Source of the DNA: Candidatus Nitrospira nitrificans
GTDB taxonomy: Bacteria; Nitrospirota; Nitrospiria; Nitrospirales; Nitrospiraceae
Length of the DNA: 64,000 nucleotides
Direction: 5' to 3'
NCBI RefSeq assembly: GCF_001458775.1
Contig: NZ_CZPZ01000023.1
Span: 124,001 to 188,000 of the forward strand
How positions within the stretch are numbered: position 1 is the stretch's first letter; each line of letters starts with the position of its first letter. Under the pieces are notes generated by a model. It was not told the DNA's origin. It ran no database searches and saw only the letters and a program-made list of their open reading frames with translations. Position numbers and translations under genes: made by a program. Positions 1-8,261 of this stretch are shown here, piece by piece.

Positions 1-2
1 AA

Positions 3-2141
3 ACGGCGCTGGATCAGACCGATTGGGCGAGAAGCATCCGTCTTGAGGCCGCTCAATGGCTGAGACACCATCTGTCGGTGTACGCCGGTCAAGATGTACG
101 GTTGCAGGTCGACGAGAGGCGGTGGACACTTCGCGCGATCGACAAACACCGCGAAGCATTGCTGTACCGGATTCCATTCGAGGTCTTCGGTCTAGAGGCG
201 TTTCGCGGCATGCCCTCGTACGACGCGATGAGGATCGACCCGCTCGTGCTGTTCCAGCGATTGCCGGATCTTTTGGAAAAGCTGACGGCAGCCGGGATCA
301 CATTGCTGTACGAAGACAAGCCGCTCCGGCCCATTCAGTGGGACTGCACTGTCCAAGTCGGGCGTCAGGATCGAGAGGGGACCGGGATCGACTGGTTCGA
401 GATCCGGCCGGAGATTCGCTGCGACGGGGTGGTGATCGACGAGACGGAATGGCGGGCGGCCGTCCGGCAGGGCGGAATGATCGATACCGGGCACGGTCTG
501 CGGGTCTTGGATGGGCAGACCATGGAGCGGCTGCGCGCGATCATCGGCCTCACGGGTGATGCGACGGAGGATCGAAAAACAGCGCAGGTCGTGCATGTGC
601 CTCGGTTACGGATCCTCGATTGGCTGGCGCTGCGCGAGCAGGGCATCCCCGTGTCGCTGCCCGCTGAGGATGAGGCGGTGCTGGCGCGATTGCTGGGGTT
701 CGAGCGGATCGAGAAGCCGCCGTTGCCGAAGGCCCTGCACGCAAAGGTGCGTCCCTACCAGCAGGACGGCTACGCCTGGCTCGCGTTTCTCTACGAGCAT
801 CGATTCGGCGCCTGCTTGGCGGACGACATGGGATTAGGCAAGACCCTCCAAACCATCTGCCTGCTGGCCGCCATCAAGGAGGGATGCATCAAGACCGCTT
901 GCGGGATAAAGGGGCCTCATCTGGTCGTCGTCCCGACGAGTCTGCTCTTCAACTGGGAACAGGAGCTCGCGCGCTTCGCGCCCGGTTTGACGGTTCATGT
1001 ATATAGCGGGAGCGAGCGGACGTTCGAGGCCGGGGACGGCGATGTGGTGCTCACGACCTATGGGTTGGCCCGCCGGGATATCGACAGCTTGGAGCGAACG
1101 GCGTTCCATGTGATCGTGTTCGACGAAGCCCAGGCGGTCAAGAACATTCGGGCGGACACGACAGGCGCGGTCCGCCGGCTCAAGGGGCGCTTCAAGATCG
1201 CCCTGACCGGCACACCGCTCGAAAACCATCTGGGCGAGTATTTCTCCGTGATGGACCTGTGCGTGCCGGGCCTCTTAGGCGAGTACGATGGCTTCAAAAC
1301 GGATCTGAAACGTATCGAAGGTCGCGCGCTCGATCAGGTGCTGCGGCGGACGCGGCCCTTTATTCTGCGGCGGACCAAGGCCGAGATCCTTCAGGACCTG
1401 CCGCCGAAAATCGAACATGAAGTGTTTCTTGAGTTGACCGATCGGCAAAAGGCGCTCTACAAACAGACCGTCGATCAGGTTCGCTCAACGATCGACGACG
1501 CCTATCGCACCAAGACCTCCGGGCAGGCGCAGCTCATCGCGCTCACGGCCATCCTCAAGCTGCGGCAGGTCTGTCTTTCGCCACGCCTCCTTACGAAGCA
1601 AACCGATGAGACCTCCCCCAAGCTCGGCTTCCTGGTGGAGCGGCTCCAGGTCTTGCGCGATGAGGGGCACAGCGCCCTGGTATTCTCGCAATTCACCAGC
1701 TTTCTGGACCTCGTGCAGGAAGCATGCATCCGCCATGGGTTGCCGTACCATCGCTTGGATGGGTCCACGGCACCGACTCTGCGCAAGGCCCGCGTGATGG
1801 CGTTTCAGACCGGTGAACAGCCGAGCGTGTTTCTCTTGAGTCTCAAGGCGGGAGGGCAGGGGCTGAATCTTACCCGAGCGAGCTATGTCTTTCATCTGGA
1901 CCCCTGGTGGAATCCGGCGGTGGAGCGTCAAGCGTCGGACCGCGCGCATCGCATCGGGCAACGGCAGACGGTCTCGATCGTGCGGATTCTCATGCGCCAC
2001 AGTATCGAGGAGAAAATGGTGGCGCTCAAACAGCGCAAGCTCGAGTTGTATGATGCGGTCATGGCCGGCGTGGTGCGGGGTTCCGGACAAGGCGTCCTGA
2101 CGAAAGCCGACTTCGATTTCCTGCTCTCGCCGAGTGGGTGA
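3..2141 (+). CDS. SNF2-family DNA helicase/ATPase, C-terminal part (5' end outside window)
   Basis: This is the C-terminal 712 residues of a Swi2/Snf2-type double-stranded-DNA translocase. The frame is open to the window edge, so the start lies upstream. Visible motifs, numbered from position 3, are the Walker A segment DDMGLGKT near residue 275, a DEAQ box (VIVFDEAQAVKN) near 375, motif III LTGTPLENHLGE near 400, and in the second RecA lobe LKAGGQGLNLT near 615 followed by DRAHRIGQ near 645. This order is typical of bacterial RapA/HepA-like Snf2 proteins, which remodel nucleoprotein complexes using ATP. The residues before the helicase core would match the usual N-terminal extension, but no zinc-binding SWIM motif is visible in the part seen. 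The exact substrate cannot be told. Confidence 0.93.
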   Translation, partial: TALDQTDWARSIRLEAAQWLRHHLSVYAGQDVRLQVDERRWTLRAIDKHREALLYRIPFEVFGLEAFRGMPSYDAMRIDPLVLFQRLPDLLEKLTAAGITLLYEDKPLRPIQWDCTVQVGRQDREGTGIDWFEIRPEIRCDGVVIDETEWRAAVRQGGMIDTGHGLRVLDGQTMERLRAIIGLTGDATEDRKTAQVVHVPRLRILDWLALREQGIPVSLPAEDEAVLARLLGFERIEKPPLPKALHAKVRPYQQDGYAWLAFLYEHRFGACLADDMGLGKTLQTICLLAAIKEGCIKTACGIKGPHLVVVPTSLLFNWEQELARFAPGLTVHVYSGSERTFEAGDGDVVLTTYGLARRDIDSLERTAFHVIVFDEAQAVKNIRADTTGAVRRLKGRFKIALTGTPLENHLGEYFSVMDLCVPGLLGEYDGFKTDLKRIEGRALDQVLRRTRPFILRRTKAEILQDLPPKIEHEVFLELTDRQKALYKQTVDQVRSTIDDAYRTKTSGQAQLIALTAILKLRQVCLSPRLLTKQTDETSPKLGFLVERLQVLRDEGHSALVFSQFTSFLDLVQEACIRHGLPYHRLDGSTAPTLRKARVMAFQTGEQPSVFLLSLKAGGQGLNLTRASYVFHLDPWWNPAVERQASDRAHRIGQRQTVSIVRILMRHSIEEKMVALKQRKLELYDAVMAGVVRGSGQGVLTKADFDFLLSPSG

Positions 2142-2207
2142 CCTCGTGGATTATCGCACTTCCGGCTCAGGGAACCGGGGACTGTTCTCGTTCTGATCCT
2201 CCCAATC

Positions 2208-2318
2208 TCACGCTGCTTTCAGGTATTGGTGAAACCACCCGCCGGCATGTTCCGACATCTGTTCTAGAGTTCCGGGCTCTTCGAAGAGGTGCAATGGGAC
2301 CAGGACGATGGAGTAGGT
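2208..2318 (-). pseudogene. C-terminal relic of an unknown protein (copy A)
   Basis: Directly downstream of the Fic gene, the minus strand has a 36-codon open segment beginning at the base where Fic ends, with no start codon. It reads through a core EEPGTLEQMSEHAGGWFH and ends in KAA-stop. A related segment with core EQVAEHATQWFRHYL lies upstream of Fic at 3621-3728. Two decayed copies of the same C-terminus flank Fic. The protein family is not recognised. Confidence 0.4.
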
Positions 2319-3454
2319 TACCGTCTGAACAGCCGCACATAGTCGTCGAAGATAAAGAGGCGGTTACGTCTCTGACCGGTGAACTCTTTCAAAATTCCGA
2401 GCTTGACGAAGTCGTCGATGAGCGCGGCGGCGGTGTTGGTTTCGGCTTTGATGAGGCCAGTCACCATCTTAATGGTGGTCACTGGAGACCTGTAGAGCGA
2501 TAGCATGAGTGTCTGTGCATTGATCTGGCGGCGAGCATGGAACGTTGGCATGTGCTTGCGTTCGATGCGTTCTTTCAGCGCCAGAATATCCTTGAACACT
2601 TGGATGGAGAGGGCGGTCGTCTCTCGCATGCCAAATAGAAAGAACCGCAGCCACGGTTCTAACTTGTGTGTCGTTCGGACAGCCATCAGTTGATCGTAAT
2701 ACTCGCCCTTGTGACGCTCAAAGAAATCGGAGAGATACAGTGCGGGTTTCTGCAGAAGGTTGAAACCGACGAGATAGAGCACGATGAGCAGGCGGCCCAG
2801 TCTCCCATTTCCGTCAAGAAATGGATGGATAGTCTCGAACTGGTAATGTATGAGCGCAACTTTGATCAAGTGCGGAACATGAATTTGGTCGTTATGCATG
2901 AACTTTTCGAGATCGCTCATGAGGTCTGGCACATGTTGGTGGTGGGGGGGGATAAATGTGGCGTGCTTGAGACTGACGCCGATCCAGTTTTGGCTGGTGC
3001 GAAATTCTCCAGGCTGTTTGTGCTTCCCGCGCACACTTCGTAATAACATCGCATGGGTCTCCCGCAAGAGACGGTTGGATAGGGGAATACGGCTCAACTC
3101 TTCGATGGCAAAATTGATCGCTTCGATGTAGTTGTGTACCTCCTGCCAGTCATCTCGTTTTTCCGGATCAACATCGAGTTTGCCGACCAATGCCTCTTCA
3201 ATATTCGTTTGCGTGCCCTCTATGCGGCTGGAGGTGGTGGCCTCCTTGGTGATGTGCATTCGGATGAAGAAATCGACGTCCGGGATGAGCTGAGAAAACG
3301 CGTTCAACTCTCCAATCCGACGATTAGCCTCTTCTAGGAGAGTGAGGATTTCCGGATTGGACACGATCCATTCCCGGTTAATCGAAGTGGGTAAAAAGCT
3401 CCGGTATTCGTATTGTTGTTCGGGCTCTCCTGCTTTGAATTCACTGATATTCAT
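2318..3454 (-). CDS. Fic-domain protein (putative AMPylase), class II type
   Basis: This 378-residue protein has the complete Fic active-site signature HPFLDGNGRLGR near residue 200, with His, Asp, Gly-Asn and both Arg present, so it should be able to transfer a nucleotide monophosphate to protein hydroxyls. An N-terminal SSRIEG segment near residue 70 fits the class II inhibitory motif (S/T)xxxE(G/N), so the enzyme is probably self-inhibited. The C-terminal 90 residues look like a winged helix seen in many such Fic proteins. An upstream in-frame TTG at 3535 would give 405 residues, but it lies inside the promoter/operator repeats, so the ATG at 3454 is preferred. Its local base composition is more AT-rich than that of its neighbours, which suggests transfer. 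Confidence 0.88.
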   Translation of the reverse strand: MNISEFKAGEPEQQYEYRSFLPTSINREWIVSNPEILTLLEEANRRIGELNAFSQLIPDVDFFIRMHITKEATTSSRIEGTQTNIEEALVGKLDVDPEKRDDWQEVHNYIEAINFAIEELSRIPLSNRLLRETHAMLLRSVRGKHKQPGEFRTSQNWIGVSLKHATFIPPHHQHVPDLMSDLEKFMHNDQIHVPHLIKVALIHYQFETIHPFLDGNGRLGRLLIVLYLVGFNLLQKPALYLSDFFERHKGEYYDQLMAVRTTHKLEPWLRFFLFGMRETTALSIQVFKDILALKERIERKHMPTFHARRQINAQTLMLSLYRSPVTTIKMVTGLIKAETNTAAALIDDFVKLGILKEFTGQRRNRLFIFDDYVRLFRR

Positions 3455-3478
3455 AGGTTTTCCGGCTTTGTCTTTCTG

Positions 3479-3550
3479 ATTTGAACTAAGGCTCCTCGCT
3501 ATGTCAAATAGACGGGGGTAATTTGATATAAACAATGGCGTATGTCAAAT
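3479..3550 (-). promoter_or_regulatory. Fic promoter with three TATGTCAAAT-type half-sites
   Basis: On the minus strand TTGACA (3507-3502) and TCAAAT (3484-3479) are 17 bp apart, a reasonable sigma-70 promoter 18 bp or so before the ATG at 3454. TATGTCAAAT occurs at 3500-3509 and 3541-3550, and its inverted form ATTTGATATA at 3521-3530. The three half-sites are spaced by 20-21 bp, two helical turns, and one covers the -35 box. This fits autoregulation, possibly by the Fic protein's own winged helix, which is an inference. Confidence 0.45.
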
Positions 3551-3620
3551 GCTCGAGCGGCCTTAGGAATGGGTTAATCCATCACTCGCTAGCTGACCAG
3601 CCCCTGTATTGAGAAGGCTT

Positions 3621-3728
3621 TTATTGCGATTTGATGGAAAGGTGGTTACGTGTGAGGTGCAAGTAGTGCCGGAACCACTGCGTCGCATGCTCCGCCACCT
3701 GTTCTCACGCACCTGGTTCTTCGCGGGC
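3621..3728 (-). pseudogene. C-terminal relic of an unknown protein (copy B)
   Basis: The minus strand reads REEPGA, an in-frame TGA, then EQVAEHATQWFRHYL and on to a TAA at 3621. The core aligns with EQMSEHAGGWFHQYL in copy A at 2208-2318, and the nucleotide sequences are also alike over about 56 bp. The in-frame stop and the lack of a start show it is not functional. Between it and the pentapeptide gene (3729-3896) only a short frame, LATLLLDLLTEEEADD and onward, looks coding-like, without a start codon. Confidence 0.4.
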
Positions 3729-3896
3729 GCTGAAATATCCGATCTTCAGATGCGGGGGCCGAGGTTCTGCTTCCAGCCGGCCTCTCGTCGGTAACAGCCG
3801 ATCTGCCAGCAGCCGATATCAAACACCTTGCGTCGGTCGTCCGCTTCCTCTTCGGTCAATAAGTCCAGCAGCAACGTGGCAAGTCCGTCGTTGTAA

Positions 3897-5324
3897 TCAT
3901 CGCACCTCTTTCTTAATAGAGCTGCAGGGAGCGGGACGATTGAGACCAGGCGGTAATTTGGTCCGTTCGTCGACGCAGGCGGCATTGAGTTGGGGCTGCG
4001 TGAGACCGATGACGGACGAGAGGTTGGCGCCCGTGAAGGTCGCGCGACGCAAGTCGGCTGAGTCCAGTCGAGCACCACTCAAATTGACGGAAACAAAGAT
4101 GGCATCTTGCAGATTCGCGTCCTGAAGATTGGCGTGAGTCATGTTGGAGTGGCTGAAATTCGCCCCGCGAAGATCTGCGCCGACCCAATTGGCCGATTCC
4201 AGATGGGTCCTGTTGAATTGTGCAAACTGGAAAGAGGATTTCGGAGCGTAGATGTCGCTTAGATCGCCGTTCATGAAGTTGATGCGCAATCCCTTGGCCC
4301 CGATCAGGACCGCGCGATTGAGGTTCGCGTCCATGAGATTGGCCTCATCAAGGACGGCATGATGGAGAATAGCCATTCGAAGTTTCGCCGAGTGCAGATC
4401 CGCCTTGCCCAGAGCAGCTTCTTCGAGGTTGGCTCCTTCCAAGTCGGCGTCCTGCAGGTCTGCCCCCTGCAAGTCCGCGTACCGGAGATCTGCGCCGCGA
4501 AGAATCGCTCCCTTCAGGTTTGCGTCACGCAAATTCGTTTCGTCCAGATAGGCGCTTTCCATGTCGGCTTCGATGAGGCGGGCTCCTTCCAATTGCGCAT
4601 GGTCCAGCAGCGCGCCATGAAGAGTAGCTCGATGCAGATTCGCATTGGTCAGGACGGAGCGGCGCAGGTCGGCGCCTGTCAGATCAGTATTTACCAGGAT
4701 CGCACCTTTCAGGGTTGCTCCGTAAAAATACGCCTCGACGAAGTTGCCGTCGGTCAAGTCGGCAGAAGTGAGATCGGCACCCTCCAATTGCGCCCGCTCG
4801 AACGAGGCTTCGCGTAGTTTGGCGCCGACCAAGACTGCGTCAAAGAGCGCAGCTTCATCGCCGATGGCACGGGAGAGATTTGTTCCAGTGAACCGGGCAC
4901 GGCGTAGATCGGCACCAGAGAGATTGCCGTCTTCGAGGACAGCTTTGGTGAGGTCAGCCCCGGCAAGGCTGGCCTGAGCGAGGTTGATCTTGGACAGTTT
5001 CGCCTGGCGCAGAACTGTGCCTTCCAGATCGGCCCGTTCGAGACTCGCTCCCGCGAGTATTGTCCGGCTCAGGTCCGCTTGGCAGAGCTCCATCCGCTTG
5101 GCATCCGGGTTGCCTCGATATTCCACCCATCGTTCGTGCGAACGCACGAGGGCTTCCAACATCTTGGCAGGGACGGACTTCTGTTTGTAAGGGCTCTTGC
5201 AGAGGGGAACCGCGAGCGACGTCGCGGTGGATGCAGATGAGCCTGCCGCCTCGGCCCATGAGGCGGGGAGTCCGATGAGGATGATCATTCCCGCAAAGAC
5301 GGTCGATATGGAGAAACGCTTCAT
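3897..5324 (-). CDS. Secreted pentapeptide-repeat protein
   Basis: The 475-residue product starts with a signal peptide (MKRFSISTVFAGMIILIG, then PASWAEA), so it should be exported. From about residue 80 to 440 it consists of roughly 65 tandem pentapeptide repeats of the A(D/N)Lxx type, for example ANLRDANLKGA, which fold into a right-handed quadrilateral beta helix. The repeats run unbroken, with a short insertion near residue 330 (INFMNGDLSDIYAPKS). Function is unknown for most such proteins, and a periplasmic surface-scaffold role is only a guess. The start is backed by an AAGGAG Shine-Dalgarno sequence 7 bp upstream. There is no evident operon partner. The repeats also make an open antisense frame, which is not a gene. 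Confidence 0.9.
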   Translation of the reverse strand: MKRFSISTVFAGMIILIGLPASWAEAAGSSASTATSLAVPLCKSPYKQKSVPAKMLEALVRSHERWVEYRGNPDAKRMELCQADLSRTILAGASLERADLEGTVLRQAKLSKINLAQASLAGADLTKAVLEDGNLSGADLRRARFTGTNLSRAIGDEAALFDAVLVGAKLREASFERAQLEGADLTSADLTDGNFVEAYFYGATLKGAILVNTDLTGADLRRSVLTNANLHRATLHGALLDHAQLEGARLIEADMESAYLDETNLRDANLKGAILRGADLRYADLQGADLQDADLEGANLEEAALGKADLHSAKLRMAILHHAVLDEANLMDANLNRAVLIGAKGLRINFMNGDLSDIYAPKSSFQFAQFNRTHLESANWVGADLRGANFSHSNMTHANLQDANLQDAIFVSVNLSGARLDSADLRRATFTGANLSSVIGLTQPQLNAACVDERTKLPPGLNRPAPCSSIKKEVR

Positions 5325-5571
5325 CTTGGGTCTCCTTCGATGTTAGATCTACGGTCGACTGTCCGGGCTAAGCGTGGCAAAGCCATGGAAATCCGAGCGG
5401 CATAGGCTCAAGCGCTCACAGGGACTCAGGAATCCGTCCACCTGCGCGGTTCGGCCGAGTTTGATGATCAAGCCGAGTGGGGCAGCGAATAGTGGCCAGA
5501 GTAATGGGAAGACCGCGTGCCTGAAACCGCTGAATATAGTTCTCTATGGCAAACAGAATCGTAGCATCACC

Positions 5572-5937
5572 TTAGTGGACCGATTGTTGCCCTTGTTGCG
5601 ACAGAAGGCGAATGTACGCCACGGCGTCTTGCATTTCTCCGTCGGTGAGCTGGCCGCGCCAGGAATGCATCGGGCTGAAGACCACACCATGTTCGATGGT
5701 TCGCAGCAACTCTTCATCGGATTTCAGGAACGACCGAAAGCGCTGAAAATCGGTCGGTGGCACTTTCAAGGAAGCGGCGGCAGGTCCCTCGCCTCGACCG
5801 CTCGGTCCATGGCAGCTTTGACAATCCCGCTCGTACACGGCTTTCCCGCGCGTACGGTCTGGAGGATAGTCCTGGGCGTATATGGGGGACAGCAGCGCCA
5901 AGCTAATTGGAGCGAGAAAAACGCACAGCGTGTTCAA
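5572..5937 (-). CDS. Small secreted mono-haem cytochrome c
   Basis: The product is about 121 residues. It has a hydrophobic leader ending SPIYA-QDY, a single haem-attachment motif CQSCH near residue 41, and a distal SPMHSW with a Met that could be the sixth ligand, then a typical cytochrome c C-terminal helix (DAVAYIRLLS). This is a class I cytochrome of the cytochrome-c6/CBB3 type, likely an electron carrier in the periplasm. The reading frame extends upstream to 6144, but that part lies in the repeat element at 5931-6049 and in the fmdB-like gene. A TTG at 5937, placed just before the leader with a GGA 8 bp upstream, is the likely start. Exact partner unknown. Confidence 0.75.
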   Translation of the reverse strand: MNTLCVFLAPISLALLSPIYAQDYPPDRTRGKAVYERDCQSCHGPSGRGEGPAAASLKVPPTDFQRFRSFLKSDEELLRTIEHGVVFSPMHSWRGQLTDGEMQDAVAYIRLLSQQGQQSVH

Positions 5938-6049
5938 AAAGTTCGTCCAGCAAGGCCGCAGCGAGAGAAGGGCCGAGGCGTACCCTCTGGGGTACGTTGA
6001 GGCTCTGAACGATGCGAGAACGCCGCTGGCGGACTTTTTCAACACGCTG
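5931..6049 (-). repeat. Nitrospira-type intergenic repeat element, copy 1
   Basis: Read on the minus strand, this begins TGTTGAAAAAGTCCGCC, continues with GCGTTCTCGC, and ends GCGGCCTTGCTGGACG followed by CTTTTTGAACACG. The ends are loosely complementary. The same blocks appear at 28843-29003, and parts of them at 61158-61380 and 62412-62616. It sits exactly between the fmdB-like stop and the cytochrome start, so it likely inserted there and now supplies that gene's 5' leader. Confidence 0.7.
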
Positions 6050-6214
6050 CTAACTCTTCTTCGTGGTGCGAGCGATGAATGGGCTGAACAGTTGCTGCAG
6101 TTTCTTGCTTCCGCATCCAGGACAAGCGACCTCGCCTGCAGCATGCTCTTTCAATGTTACCACGATCAATGATTCCTTCCCGCAATCGAGACACTTATAG
6201 TCATACATCGGCAT
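6050..6214 (-). CDS. FmdB-family zinc-ribbon protein (54 aa)
   Basis: A 54-residue reading frame starts MPMYDYKCLDCGKES and continues to ACPGCGSKKLQQLFSPF, ending KKS. The first CxxC at residues 8-11 and the second at 31-34 form the four-cysteine zinc ribbon of the FmdB/regulatory family. The N-terminal MPxYxYxC pattern is the hallmark of that family. The genes are often near amidase or transport genes, and the role is unknown. The protein is too short for a 60-codon ORF threshold. It is in the same orientation as the Usp gene at 6235-7098, which ends 21 bp upstream of its start, so the two may be co-transcribed. Confidence 0.8.
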   Translation of the reverse strand: MPMYDYKCLDCGKESLIVVTLKEHAAGEVACPGCGSKKLQQLFSPFIARTTKKS

Positions 6215-6234
6215 GGTGTACACCCTTTCGACAA

Positions 6235-7098
6235 TCAGCCGAAAATCATGAGTGGATAGGTCCCTTGGTGTAACAACGCATGGGATACGCTGCCGAGCAC
6301 CATGCGGGTGATGCCGCGACGTCCACGGGATCCCGCGAGAATAAGGTCGGGATTCAAGGTTTTGGCTTCCTGAAGAATTGCCTCGACCGGGGTGCCTAAC
6401 GTAGTCGCCACGCGGGTTTGGTAGCCATATGCTTTGAGCTTGGCGGCTATATCTTCAAGGAAGTCCTTCGCTTTGCCGAGGGAATGGGTTTCCATGTGCT
6501 CGGCCGAGACCGCATCGACCGGCCAGGGTGGCCTGGTATGGGGAAGAACGGTGAACAGCGTAATCGTGGGGGGATGGCGAAAGGGCTTCTGTTGAAGGAA
6601 GGAGAGCGCGTGGTCTGCATCATAGCTCCCTTGCAGGGGAAGCAAGATATGATGAAGCGCTTTCAAGGGGCCGGGAAGAATCAGTTTCGCGCCGGGCCCG
6701 AATGTCAGCACTCGGTGCGAGACACTTCCAACGAGCCGTTCTTTGACCGGTCCAAGGCCTCGGGCGCCCAACAGAATGAGATTTATTTTTTGCTGTTCAG
6801 CCAAGGCCACGATCTGATCCACCGGAGATCCGACGACCAAATGCTTCATCACCGGTCCGGCATCCAATGGGAGCAACGACACGATGCGATCCAATAAACG
6901 AGTTCCGTCATCGCGCATGTTGCGCTCAACCGTCTCGTACAGTTCTTGTGCCACTTCCGGCATCATCATGGGATAGGCTGGACTCGGGACATCGAGTATG
7001 TGCACGATGTGCAGTTTCTCGGCACGAGCCAGGTATTTCAAAGCGCGCACGGCTTCATACGAGTTGTCGGAACCATCGACTGCGAGCAAGATTTTCAT
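6235..7098 (-). CDS. Universal stress protein, two UspA domains
   Basis: A 287-residue protein made of two tandem UspA domains. Each ends in the ATP-binding signature GxxGx9GS: GARGLGPVKERLVGS near residue 130, and GSRGRRGITRMVLGS near 270. ATP-binding tandem Usp proteins of this type accumulate under energy limitation or oxygen stress and act in the cytoplasm. The start at 7098 is preferred because AAGGG lies about 7 bp before it; the longer form at 7104 is too close to that site. This is the first of four Usp genes in the window, and the only one on the minus strand. Confidence 0.92.
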   Translation of the reverse strand: MKILLAVDGSDNSYEAVRALKYLARAEKLHIVHILDVPSPAYPMMMPEVAQELYETVERNMRDDGTRLLDRIVSLLPLDAGPVMKHLVVGSPVDQIVALAEQQKINLILLGARGLGPVKERLVGSVSHRVLTFGPGAKLILPGPLKALHHILLPLQGSYDADHALSFLQQKPFRHPPTITLFTVLPHTRPPWPVDAVSAEHMETHSLGKAKDFLEDIAAKLKAYGYQTRVATTLGTPVEAILQEAKTLNPDLILAGSRGRRGITRMVLGSVSHALLHQGTYPLMIFG

Positions 7099-7143
7099 AA
7101 GCATCCCTTTCTGTCACGGCCTTGCTGTCCGCTCACATATGAA

Positions 7144-8100
7144 TCATAGGGGCAGCAAGGCCGTCGCAATCATCAGATAAATGCCCACGCTCAAAATGTC
7201 TTGCACAACGGTCGCCACCGGGCCGCTGGCTAGAGCCGGATCCGCCCCGAGACGCGCCAATCCCATGGGCAGGAGGCTGGCCATTATGGTGGCGACGACG
7301 GCAGTCACCCCCAGCGAGGCTCCCACGACCATCGCCAAGGCCGGATGTCCGTTCCAGAGCCACAATCCTCCGCTTGCCACGCTTGCGACGATCGCGCCGA
7401 TGCATGCGCCGATCACGGATTCTTTCGCTAATTGTTCCCACAACGACACTTTTCCATAGGCCAACCGACGCACTAAGACCGTTTCCGTTTGGGTGCCGAC
7501 GGCATCGGCCATATACACGATCAAGGGAAGAAAGAACGCGAGGGCCACTTCGTTCTTCAGCGAGGTTTCGTACGCCGAGGCCACGCCACTGGCCAAGAAT
7601 CCTCCGCCCAGGCCGACCATCAACCATGGAAGACGCGAGCGCACAGCGGTGAGCGTCTGTTGCGCGGTGAGCGACAAATGGAGATGGTCCATTCGGCTTA
7701 CGCCGCCCATTCGCAAGAAATTGTCCACATGTTCCTCATGCAGCAGGGCCAAGAGCCTTCCGATCGGAATGGCGCCCAACAACCGGCGACGGTTGTCGAT
7801 GACGGCCACATCGGCGTCATGCCGTTCGACCGCGCGCAGCGCGACTGTCTCGGCCGCATCGTCAGGAAAGACTTCGATTGGAGGGGAGCCTTCGAGTTCC
7901 GCTAGGTAGGTCTGTTCCTTCGCCTGGAGCAGTCGCTCGATCGGAACCTGGCCGACGAGCGTGGCTTGATCATCAACAAGGTAGATATGCCCCACCTCGT
8001 CCCATGTATGGTCTCGAAGCGCCGCGACCATGTCTCCCACTGTGCGGTGTCTGTCGCTTCGGGGAATGTTCAGGGTCATCAGGTCTGCGGCAGTCGCCAT
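7144..8100 (-). CDS. MgtE-like magnesium transporter (CBS + membrane domain, no N-terminal domain)
   Basis: The 318-residue protein has two CBS-like segments in residues 1-130 (HIYLVDDQATLVGQVPI; DVAVIDNRRRLLGAIPI), then about five membrane segments from residue 145. The signature GADPALASGPVATVVQD near residue 285 and the early ADAVGTQTE at about 195 match the MgtE channel pore domain. It lacks the separate N-terminal helical domain that senses Mg2+ in T. thermophilus MgtE, so gating could differ. It is preceded on the same strand by a 31-residue membrane peptide gene (8116-8211), whose 3' end carries this gene's ribosome site (GAAGGAGC). Related SLC41-type transporters are the alternative. 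Confidence 0.85.
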   Translation of the reverse strand: MATAADLMTLNIPRSDRHRTVGDMVAALRDHTWDEVGHIYLVDDQATLVGQVPIERLLQAKEQTYLAELEGSPPIEVFPDDAAETVALRAVERHDADVAVIDNRRRLLGAIPIGRLLALLHEEHVDNFLRMGGVSRMDHLHLSLTAQQTLTAVRSRLPWLMVGLGGGFLASGVASAYETSLKNEVALAFFLPLIVYMADAVGTQTETVLVRRLAYGKVSLWEQLAKESVIGACIGAIVASVASGGLWLWNGHPALAMVVGASLGVTAVVATIMASLLPMGLARLGADPALASGPVATVVQDILSVGIYLMIATALLPL

Positions 8101-8115
8101 CCCGCTCCTTCTAGT

Positions 8116-8211
8116 TTACCGACAATCTGCAGGGCAGAAGAAGACAAAATAGATCACGATCGCCAGGCCCAATCCTACTGCTCCCATGAGGAGCCACTGC
8201 GCGCGTGTCAT
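8116..8211 (-). CDS. 31-residue single-span membrane peptide upstream of the MgtE-like gene
   Basis: ATG at 8211 is preceded by a strong purine-rich site (GAGGGGAAGAAGA). The peptide reads MTRAQWLLMGAVGLGL then AIVIYFVFFCPADCR, one transmembrane helix of about 20 residues with a Cys-containing tail (CPADC). It ends 15 bp before the MgtE-like start, in the same direction, so co-translation is likely. It is too short for most gene finders. It could be a regulatory subunit of the transporter, by analogy with small peptides that partner transporters, but this is inference and no family is recognised. Confidence 0.55.
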   Translation of the reverse strand: MTRAQWLLMGAVGLGLAIVIYFVFFCPADCR

Positions 8212-8261
8212 TCTTCTTCCCCTCGATAGATGCTCTTCAGCAAGTCCAATGCCGTCCTAGG

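Noticed and set aside
4359-4817. Long plus-strand open frame opposite the pentapeptide-repeat gene
   Set aside because: It is the antisense shadow of A(D/N)Lxx repeats, whose codons have no stops in that frame; the minus-strand frame has a signal peptide and a ribosome site.
4000-5100. CRISPR array suspected from regular short repeats
   Set aside because: The regular 15-bp periodicity is codon repeats of the pentapeptide protein, with no identical repeat units or unique spacers.
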